64,000 nucleotides of DNA from Clostridium sp. 'White wine YQ'. GTDB lineage: Bacteria; Bacillota; Clostridia; Clostridiales; Clostridiaceae. The notes beneath the pieces were generated by a model, which was not told the DNA's origin, did not search any database, and saw only the letters and a list, made by a program, of their open reading frames with translations. The DNA is taken from positions 62,001 through 126,000 of the forward strand of contig NZ_JAQYUU010000001.1 in assembly GCF_028728205.1 (NCBI RefSeq), given 5' to 3'. A program made the position numbers and the translations under genes. The stretch's first letter is position 1; each line of letters begins with the position of its first letter. Below, in pieces: positions 57,609 to 64,000 of this stretch.

Positions 57609-58084
57609 TTTAATATTATTTGAGTAATTGATAAAATCATTTCAATGGTACTTTTATTATAGTTTTTTTAAGAAAAGTATAGTAAAATTAAAAATGAACT
57701 ATATTATTCGTAAAAAGTTTAAAAAAATTTAATTTTTCAAATAAAATGTTATTTACAATAAATTCATATTCTTTTCATATCACTATAATATTATTTTAAT
57801 ATTATAGGAAATTTTGTATATGATTGGAATGTTGGGAATGAAATATATGATGATTTGGAAATATTGTATATTTATAAATGAGTTCAAAAGTAGTTTTATG
57901 TCGATAAATAGAATAATAGGTCTAGATTTTTTGATTGATGGAAAAATGCTACTATGATATTATATATGAAGTTAAAGGCATGTAAAAAAGTTTTTATAAT
58001 TTGACAATAGAATGTTTCGAATTCAATTTAAAATAAACATTAAAAGATGGATGTTTCTATTATATAAAAAGGTGAGGATATGAC
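57609..58084 (+). other. Long AT-rich leader of the polysaccharide cluster
   Basis: About 475 bases with no credible gene. It contains a perfect 11-bp hairpin CTATAATATTA / TAATATTATAG (57783-57793, 57797-57807), a promoter-like TTGATT with TGATAT at 18 bases (57931-57960), a second TATAAT (57995-58000) and an AATGTTT / AAACATT pair (58011-58017, 58035-58041) just before rfbD. A long regulated leader is plausible, but no known RNA family was recognised. Confidence 0.45.
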
Positions 58085-58966
58085 ATGAAGATATTAGTTA
58101 CTGGTTCAAAAGGGCAATTGGGAAAACAAATTATAAATATATTAAAGAACAAAAGGTCAGAAATTGGAGCAATCTCTACAGAATATGATAATTTAGAAAT
58201 TATTCAAGTGGATGTAGAGGAGTTGGATATTACTGACTTTATTTCTGTAAAAGAATATTTTGGTAAAGTTATGCCAGATGTAGTTATTAACTGTGCTGCA
58301 TATACAAATGTTGATGCATGTGAAAGCAAAGAGGATTTAGCATTTAAAATAAATGCACTTGGGCCTAGAAATCTTGCAATAGCTTCAAATAAATTCGGAG
58401 CTAAGCTGGTTCATGTATCTACAGATTATGTTTTTAATGGAGAAGGTACAAGCCCTTTTAAGGAATATGATATGCCAAATCCAGTAAGTGTTTATGGAAA
58501 AACAAAACTTGCAGGAGAAAACTTTGTAAGAGAGTTTGCAGATAAGTATTTTATTGTAAGAACTGCATGGTTGTATGGATATGAAGGAAATAACTTTGTT
58601 TATACAATTATGAAAGTGGGAAAAGAAAAGGGTAAGCTTACTGTTGTTAATGACCAAAGAGGAAATCCAACTAATGCAGAGGATTTAGCACATCATTTAC
58701 TTAAGATTGCAGTAACAGAGGAATACGGAACTTACCATTGTACTGGTACAGGAGAATGTTCATGGTATGATTTTGCAAGTAAAATTATAGAGTTCTCGGA
58801 AATAGAATGTGTTGTACAACCAGTTACATCAGAGGAATATGTAAGAGCTGCAAAAAGACCTAGTTTTTCATCACTAGATAATATGATGCTAAGAGTTACA
58901 GTTGGAGACGAAATGAGAAAATGGGAAGATGCTTTAAAAGTTTTTATAAGTAAAATAAACAAGTAG
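58085..58966 (+). CDS. rfbD: dTDP-4-dehydrorhamnose reductase
   Basis: Last step of dTDP-L-rhamnose synthesis. The 293-aa SDR enzyme has the NAD(P) loop TGSKGQLGKQ, INCAAYTNVDACE, STDYVFNGEG, the catalytic YGKTK (YxxxK) and RTAWLYG. It is first in the cluster, while the other three rhamnose genes come after 61.8 kb in the order A, C, B. GGTGAGG precedes the ATG at 58085. Confidence 0.96.
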   Translation: MKILVTGSKGQLGKQIINILKNKRSEIGAISTEYDNLEIIQVDVEELDITDFISVKEYFGKVMPDVVINCAAYTNVDACESKEDLAFKINALGPRNLAIASNKFGAKLVHVSTDYVFNGEGTSPFKEYDMPNPVSVYGKTKLAGENFVREFADKYFIVRTAWLYGYEGNNFVYTIMKVGKEKGKLTVVNDQRGNPTNAEDLAHHLLKIAVTEEYGTYHCTGTGECSWYDFASKIIEFSEIECVVQPVTSEEYVRAAKRPSFSSLDNMMLRVTVGDEMRKWEDALKVFISKINK

Positions 58967-59086
58967 ATTCTGTTGACTATGTTATTCTTATGTGAATTAG
59001 GTTAAGCTATGAAATTTAATTGGCAATTGTGTTAAAATCTCTTTAATTAGGTATAGAAGAGTTAGATATTGTTTGGGAGGTACATG

Positions 59087-59767
59087 ATGGAGAATGTTAA
59101 TAGTGAAATACTAGATAATGAAGAAACAGAAGTAGGAAGAACTGATTTAAACCTTAAATTAAGAATATATGAATTTGTTAAAAGAATTTTCGATTTTGTT
59201 AGTTCAATAATTGGACTAATTGTATTTTCACCAATTTTCTTGATACTCATTATAATAGTTAAAATGGATTCAAAAGGTCCTGTATTTTTTGGACATAAAA
59301 GAATTGGATATAAGGGAAAAACGATAAGTGTTTATAAGTTTAGGAGTATGGTGCAAAATGCAGATGAAGTTTTTAAAAATTTTACGCCAGAACAAAAGGA
59401 AGAATTTCAGAAAAACTTTAAGTTAGATGATGACCCTAGAATAACTAAGGTTGGTGATTTTTTAAGAAAGACAAGCCTAGATGAACTTCCACAGCTTATA
59501 AATATTATAAAAGGGGACATGAGTGTAATTGGACCTAGACCAATAGTTCAGAAGGAAGTAGAAAAGTATGGTAAATATGCTGAAAAACTATTTTCAGTAA
59601 AGCCAGGTTTAACAGGATATTGGCAGGCTAATGGGAGAAGTGATACTACCTATGAGGAAAGAGTTCAAATGGATATGTATTACATCGATAATAGATCAAC
59701 TTGGTTAGATATAAAAATTTTATTTAAAACAGTTATTTCTGTCATAAAAAAAGAAGGGGCAGTTTAG
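59087..59767 (+). CDS. Undecaprenyl-phosphate sugar-1-phosphate transferase (priming enzyme)
   Basis: Starts repeat-unit assembly by moving a sugar phosphate onto undecaprenyl phosphate. The 226-aa protein has one membrane segment (about 34-55, VSSIIGLIVFSPIFLILIII) and the bacterial sugar-transferase domain: KRIGYKGK, KFRSM, the KTSLDELPQLINIIKGDMS core and RPGLTGYWQANGRS-like KPGLTGYWQANGRS. I prefer ATG 59087, six bases after GGAGG; ATG 59084 is possible. The sugar (galactose, glucose or GlcNAc type) cannot be read from sequence. Confidence 0.92.
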   Translation: MENVNSEILDNEETEVGRTDLNLKLRIYEFVKRIFDFVSSIIGLIVFSPIFLILIIIVKMDSKGPVFFGHKRIGYKGKTISVYKFRSMVQNADEVFKNFTPEQKEEFQKNFKLDDDPRITKVGDFLRKTSLDELPQLINIIKGDMSVIGPRPIVQKEVEKYGKYAEKLFSVKPGLTGYWQANGRSDTTYEERVQMDMYYIDNRSTWLDIKILFKTVISVIKKEGAV

Positions 59768-59769
59768 AA

Positions 59770-60690
59770 ATGGCAAGATATAAGATAGATTTAATATGTC
59801 CGTTGTATAAAGCAGAGAAATATATTGAAGATTTACATAAGAGTCTGCTAATGCAGTCGGGAAGTTTTGATTTAAATATTAAATATGTATTAACTAAAGT
59901 AGAAAAGGACAATACAGAGAATATATTAAAGAGAATAAATGCCCATTACAAAGCTATTAAGCCGGAAGAATTTTCGCATAGTTTAACAAGAGAAAAAGAA
60001 GCTTTTGAATCTAATGGGGATGTCATTGTGTTTATTACTCAGGATATTATAATCAGGGATAGTAGTTGGCTTGAGAAACTTACATCTCCAATTATCAGAA
60101 AAGAATGTGAGGCAAGTTTTTCCAGACAAATATGTGAAAATAAATCTATAGAGAGATATACAAGAATTAATAATTATCCAGAAGATAGCAGAATAGTCTC
60201 AAAGGATGATATAGAAAGATTAGGAATAATGACATTTTTCTTTTCAGATGCGGCATCTGCAGTTGATAATAAAATTTTTAAAGAGTTAAACGGTTATGAC
60301 GCTAAAAACTTATTAACAAATGAAGATATGTATTTTGCACATAAATTAATAAATAGTGGTTATAGAATTAAATATTGTGCTGATGCGCAAGTAATTCATT
60401 CTCATGACTACAAGTTTAGTGAATTGTTTAAAAGATATTTTGATCAAGGCGTATTTCTGAAACAAAATAGCTATCTTGCAAAATATAGAGCAAATGAAAG
60501 TGCTTTTAAGTTGTTAAGATTGGTACTTGTTAAATCATTAGTGGAGGGGAATTTAAAAGCCTTTTTTAACGTAATCCCAAATTTTGCTGCTAGGTTTTTA
60601 GGAAATAGTTATGGAAAGAAATATGATAAATTGTCAAGGAACAAAATAAAAAAATATTCATCCAATAAATATTATTGGGAAAATAACTAA
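59770..60690 (+). CDS. Family 2 glycosyltransferase, rhamnosyltransferase-like
   Basis: 306-aa inverting transferase of the GT-A fold: N-terminal LICPLYKAEKYIEDLHKSLL, the DVIVFITQDIIIRD segment (the TQD serves as the DxD-type acidic site), NEDMYFAHKLINSGY and the HSHDYKFSELFKRYFDQG segment seen in rhamnosyltransferases. It begins two bases after the priming transferase, so is translationally coupled. Acceptor unknown. Confidence 0.88.
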   Translation: MARYKIDLICPLYKAEKYIEDLHKSLLMQSGSFDLNIKYVLTKVEKDNTENILKRINAHYKAIKPEEFSHSLTREKEAFESNGDVIVFITQDIIIRDSSWLEKLTSPIIRKECEASFSRQICENKSIERYTRINNYPEDSRIVSKDDIERLGIMTFFFSDAASAVDNKIFKELNGYDAKNLLTNEDMYFAHKLINSGYRIKYCADAQVIHSHDYKFSELFKRYFDQGVFLKQNSYLAKYRANESAFKLLRLVLVKSLVEGNLKAFFNVIPNFAARFLGNSYGKKYDKLSRNKIKKYSSNKYYWENN

Positions 60691-60727
60691 TAAATATTAT
60701 TTGCTTACATATGGAGAGGTGTTTAAT

Positions 60728-61768
60728 ATGTTGTGTGGACTAATTATGGCAGGAGGAAAAGGAACTAGATTTTGGCCATTATCAACTGAAGAGAAACCTA
60801 AACAATTTTTAACTCTTTTGAGTGATAAGAGTATGCTACAAATGACTGTGGATAGAATAAAAAATTTGATTCCATTAGAAAGAATTTTTGTATGTACAGG
60901 AGAAAATTATGTTGGACTAGTAAAAGAACAATTACCAGAATTGCCAGATAGAAATATAATTATTGAACCAGAGGGTAGAAATACAGCACCATGTATTGCA
61001 TTATCTGCAATGATAATAAATAGATATTATAAAAATTCAACAATGATAGTACTGCCGTCTGATCATTTAGTAAGAGATGAAGGGGCATTTCTAAATTGTG
61101 TAAGTTTGGGATATGAATTTGTTCAAGATTATACGAATGCAATAGTTACTTTAGGCATAAGGCCAACTAGACCTGAAACTGGATATGGATATATAAAAAT
61201 TCAAGATGACAATAAAATTGAAAATAAAAATATTTATAAAGCTAATAGGTTTGTTGAAAAGCCCAATATTGAAAAAGCATTAGAGTATTTAAAGCAAGGT
61301 TCTTATTTTTGGAATGGTGGAATGTTTATTTGGAAGATTAATACAATACTTAATCTAACAGAAAAGCATTTAATGAGTACATTCAGTGCTTTAAAAGAAA
61401 TTTTAAACTGTCCAGAAAATGAGATACAGTCAATTGTAGATGCTAATTATAGATTAACTGAAAATACTTCAGTAGACTTTGGAATAATGGAAAAAGCAGA
61501 AGATATTTATGTTATTACTAGTGATTTTGGTTGGGATGATGTAGGAAACTGGACTAGTATAGAAAGATACTCAAGTAAAGACGAAAATGGAAATGTATTT
61601 AATGCAGATGGTGTTTCTTTTAAATCTAATAATAATATTGTTTTAACGAATAAAAAAATATTGTTAAACAACGTAAATGATTTAATTGTTGTCGAGACAG
61701 ATGATTACATAATGATTTCTTCAAAGCATTCTGAGCAAGAAATTAAAAAAGCTAAGGAACTTTTGTAG
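60728..61768 (+). CDS. manC: Mannose-1-phosphate guanylyltransferase
   Basis: Makes GDP-mannose for the polysaccharide. The 346-aa protein has the nucleotidyltransferase motif MAGGKGTRFWPLS, EPEGRNTAPCIAL, LPSDHLV, FVEKP and FWNGGMFIWK. It is the short form, without the fused phosphomannose isomerase domain. The start is ATG 60728 after GGAGAGG; an in-frame TTG/ATG further upstream lacks a ribosome binding site. Confidence 0.93.
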   Translation: MLCGLIMAGGKGTRFWPLSTEEKPKQFLTLLSDKSMLQMTVDRIKNLIPLERIFVCTGENYVGLVKEQLPELPDRNIIIEPEGRNTAPCIALSAMIINRYYKNSTMIVLPSDHLVRDEGAFLNCVSLGYEFVQDYTNAIVTLGIRPTRPETGYGYIKIQDDNKIENKNIYKANRFVEKPNIEKALEYLKQGSYFWNGGMFIWKINTILNLTEKHLMSTFSALKEILNCPENEIQSIVDANYRLTENTSVDFGIMEKAEDIYVITSDFGWDDVGNWTSIERYSSKDENGNVFNADGVSFKSNNNIVLTNKKILLNNVNDLIVVETDDYIMISSKHSEQEIKKAKELL

Positions 61769-61819
61769 GAAAAATTTTAACAACTTAATTTAAAATGATA
61801 TTTTAGTAAGGAGTCTATT

Positions 61820-62731
61820 ATGAAGGGAATTATACTAGCAGGGGGATCTGGTACAAGATTATACCCTGTAACAAAAGCAATGTCTAAGCAAATGGTACCA
61901 ATTTATGATAAGCCTATGATTTATTATCCTATGTCAGTTTTAATGCTAGCTGGAATTAGAGAAATATTAATAATATCAACTGAAAGAGATTTGCCTAACT
62001 TTAAAGAACTATTTGGTACTGGTTCTGATCTAGGATTAAAACTAGAGTATGCTGTTCAGGTAGCTCCTAATGGATTAGCTGAAGCATTTGTAATAGGTGA
62101 AAAATTTATTGGTGATGATAGTGTAGCTATGATTTTAGGAGATAATATATTCTATGGTCAAAACTTTAGTAAAAATTTATATAATGCTTCTAATTTAGAA
62201 AAAGGAGCAGTAGTTTTTGGATACTATGTTCAAAATCCTAAAGCTTTTGGTGTAGTGGAATTTGATTCAGAAGGAAATGTTATATCATTAGAAGAGAAAC
62301 CTGAGCATCCAAAGTCTAAATATGCGATACCAGGATTGTATTTCTATGATAATTCTGTAGTTGAAAAGGCTAAAAATCTTAAACCTTCACCAAGAGGTGA
62401 ATTGGAAATAACAGATTTAAATAGATTATATCTAGAAGAAGAAACTCTTAAAGTAGAATTGCTAGGAAGAGGGATGGCATGGTTAGATACGGGAACCCAT
62501 GCATCTATGCTTCAAGCATCAAATTTTGTTGAGGCTGTACAAAATACTCAAGGAACTTATATAGCATGTCTTGAAGAAATAGCATATAGAAAAGGATGGA
62601 TAAGTAAAGAGGAACTTTTAGAATTATCCAAACCTTTGCTTAAAACAGGTTATGGACAGTATTTACAGGATATAGCTGAAGAATGTGAGAATGAAAACTT
62701 ATCCAAAAGAGAAGTAGCAGCAACTAAATAA
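61820..62731 (+). CDS. rfbA: Glucose-1-phosphate thymidylyltransferase
   Basis: First step of dTDP-rhamnose synthesis. The 303-aa protein has [52 protein letters not shown] and the [12 protein letters not shown] segment. AAGGAG precedes the ATG. It is followed directly by rfbC and rfbB. Confidence 0.97.
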   Translation: MKGIILAGGSGTRLYPVTKAMSKQMVPIYDKPMIYYPMSVLMLAGIREILIISTERDLPNFKELFGTGSDLGLKLEYAVQVAPNGLAEAFVIGEKFIGDDSVAMILGDNIFYGQNFSKNLYNASNLEKGAVVFGYYVQNPKAFGVVEFDSEGNVISLEEKPEHPKSKYAIPGLYFYDNSVVEKAKNLKPSPRGELEITDLNRLYLEEETLKVELLGRGMAWLDTGTHASMLQASNFVEAVQNTQGTYIACLEEIAYRKGWISKEELLELSKPLLKTGYGQYLQDIAEECENENLSKREVAATK

Positions 62732-62745
62732 TTAGGAGTGTTAAA

Positions 62746-63318
62746 ATGGGGAATTTTAAATTTATAGAAACAAAAATTAAAGATTTATATATTATTGAAC
62801 CTAAGGTTTTTGGTGATAATAGAGGATACTTTATGGAAACTTACAATAAAAATGCTTTTTTTGAAGCAGGTCTTACAATGGAATTTGTTCAGGATAACGA
62901 ATCGAAGTCTAAAAAGGGTGTTCTAAGAGGAATGCATTTTCAAACTAAACATACCCAAGGTAAACTAGTAAGGGCTACCCAAGGTGAAGTCTATGATGTA
63001 GCAGTAGACTTAAGGAAAGGATCTCCAACATTCGGGCAATGGGAAGGCGTTCTTTTAACAGCAGAAAATAAAAGACAGTTCTATGTACCGGAAGGTTTTG
63101 CTCATGGATTTTTAGTTATGTCTGATGAGGCTGTATTTAACTATAAGTGTACAGATTTCTATGCACCAGAGTATGATTCAGGGTTATTATGGAATGATCC
63201 AGAAGTTGGTATAGAATGGCCTTTAGATGGAATAGAAGAAATTCTACTATCTGATAAGGATAAAGTTCAAAAAACTTTAAAAGAATTAGATTTACCATTT
63301 GAATATAAAGGAGAGTAA
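62746..63318 (+). CDS. rfbC: dTDP-4-dehydrorhamnose 3,5-epimerase
   Basis: 190-aa cupin-fold epimerase. Substrate-site motifs: DNRGYFMETYN, QDNESKSKKGVLRGMHFQ (catalytic His), DVAVDLRKGSPTFG, FYVPEGFAHGFLV and FNYKCTDFYAPEYD. AGGAG precedes the ATG; four bases separate it from rfbB. Confidence 0.97.
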   Translation: MGNFKFIETKIKDLYIIEPKVFGDNRGYFMETYNKNAFFEAGLTMEFVQDNESKSKKGVLRGMHFQTKHTQGKLVRATQGEVYDVAVDLRKGSPTFGQWEGVLLTAENKRQFYVPEGFAHGFLVMSDEAVFNYKCTDFYAPEYDSGLLWNDPEVGIEWPLDGIEEILLSDKDKVQKTLKELDLPFEYKGE

Positions 63319-63321
63319 TTT

Positions 63322-64000
63322 ATGAAAACTTATTTAGTTACTGGTGGAGCAGGATTTATAGGCTCAAATTTTGTTTTATATATGTTAAATAAATATAATG
63401 ATGTTAAGATTATAAACCTAGATAAATTAACTTATGCAGGAAACTTAGAAAACTTAAAATCTCTCGAAGGTAATGATAATCATGTGTTTGTTCAAGGTGA
63501 TATATGTGATAAGGATTTAGTTACATCCTTATTTGAAAAATATGATATTGATTACGTAGTTAATTTTGCAGCAGAATCTCATGTGGATAGAAGCATAAAA
63601 GAACCTGAAATATTTGCACAAACTAATGTATTAGGAACAGTTAACTTGTTAAATTGTGCAAAAAATGCATGGGAAATTGAAGATGGATGGAGACCAGGAG
63701 TTAGGTATCATCAAGTATCAACAGATGAAGTATATGGTTCCTTAGGCGAAACAGGATTCTTTATGGAAAATACACCATTAGATCCTCATAGTCCATATTC
63801 ATCAAGTAAGGCTGGAGCTGACTTTATGGTGAAGGCATATTTTGATACTTATAATATGCCAGTAACATTAACAAGATGTTCTAATAATTATGGTCCATAT
63901 CACTTCCCAGAAAAGTTAATACCATTATTAATTAATAATTGTCTAAATCATAAGGACTTACCAGTATATGGGGATGGACTTAACATAAGGGATTGGCTAT
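63322..64000 (+). CDS. rfbB: dTDP-glucose 4,6-dehydratase (partial, runs off the window)
   Basis: Second step of dTDP-rhamnose synthesis. The 226 codons visible start at ATG 63322 after GGAGAG and stay open to the window end. Seen are the NAD loop VTGGAGFIGSNF, NLDKLTYAGN, FAAESHVDRSI, VSTDEVYG and the catalytic SPYSSSKAG (YxxxK). With rfbD, rfbA and rfbC it completes the four-gene pathway. Confidence 0.96.
   Translation, partial: MKTYLVTGGAGFIGSNFVLYMLNKYNDVKIINLDKLTYAGNLENLKSLEGNDNHVFVQGDICDKDLVTSLFEKYDIDYVVNFAAESHVDRSIKEPEIFAQTNVLGTVNLLNCAKNAWEIEDGWRPGVRYHQVSTDEVYGSLGETGFFMENTPLDPHSPYSSSKAGADFMVKAYFDTYNMPVTLTRCSNNYGPYHFPEKLIPLLINNCLNHKDLPVYGDGLNIRDWL

Overview
This is a stretch of a low-GC, spore-forming, anaerobic Firmicute chromosome, most likely Clostridium sensu stricto (cluster I). 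The evidence is the very AT-rich DNA, strong AGGAGG ribosome binding sites, thiolase of the ThlA type, an Etf-linked lactate dehydrogenase, clostridial sporulation genes (spoIID, spoIIQ, spoIIID, yyaC), the raiA-motif RNA next to a long hibernation factor, and CWB2 cell-wall-binding repeats. Gene order from tsaC to mbl (ywlC, ywlE, rpiB, upp, mnaA, atpIBEFHAGDC, ywmB, murA, spoIID, spoIIQ, spoIIID, mbl) follows the arrangement known from Bacillus subtilis, so the first 19 kb is conserved core genome.

Layout. 0-4 kb: translation/tRNA modification, arginine phosphatase, pentose phosphate and pyrimidine salvage genes, and UDP-GlcNAc 2-epimerase. 4-6 kb: a small membrane protein and monocistronic thiolase with a good promoter and terminator. 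6-13.3 kb: the nine-gene F1Fo ATP synthase operon behind a 600-base AT-rich region holding inverted repeats. 13.5-20 kb: sporulation and cell-shape genes. 20.9-21.4 kb: five tRNA genes (Thr-Tyr-Val-Thr-Tyr) in which the first Thr-Tyr pair looks degenerate. 21.4-28.3 kb: SAM-riboswitch-controlled metK, nagA, recD2, a ComFA-like pseudo-helicase and comFC. 28.3-33.2 kb: raiA RNA, hpf, secA and prfB with its programmed frameshift. 33.2-39.1 kb: a GntR-family regulator and a lactate operon (permease, EtfB, EtfA, FAD dehydrogenase) with two palindromic operators at the promoter. 39.2-44.8 kb: an Asn-rich lipoprotein, tex, an FMN-riboswitch-controlled riboflavin transporter, and the tsaE-tsaB-rimI operon on the minus strand. 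44.9-52 kb: an envelope region with a ZnuA-like protein lacking metal ligands, tRNA-Trp, and three consecutive large secreted proteins (CWB2 metalloprotease, CWB2 L,D-transpeptidase, dockerin/SH3/lysozyme-like). 52-57.5 kb: an FMN oxidoreductase, a DEAD-family helicase and small or unknown proteins. 58-64 kb: the start of a surface polysaccharide cluster with the dTDP-rhamnose pathway, a priming sugar transferase, a glycosyltransferase and mannose-1-phosphate guanylyltransferase.

No prophage, insertion sequence, CRISPR array or defence system was seen. The strongest unexplained signal is a family of imperfect palindromes with ATAGGGTTTT / AAAACCCTAT ends. There are four copies (one a half copy); they bracket recD2 and bracket the FMN riboswitch plus ribU, two of them start on the last base of a stop codon, and one inner stem shows a compensatory base change. 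Other points of interest are the decayed tRNA pair, the lactate operator pair, and three proteins (ComFA-like, ZnuA-like, SpoIIQ) that keep a fold but have lost the active or ligand residues of their families.
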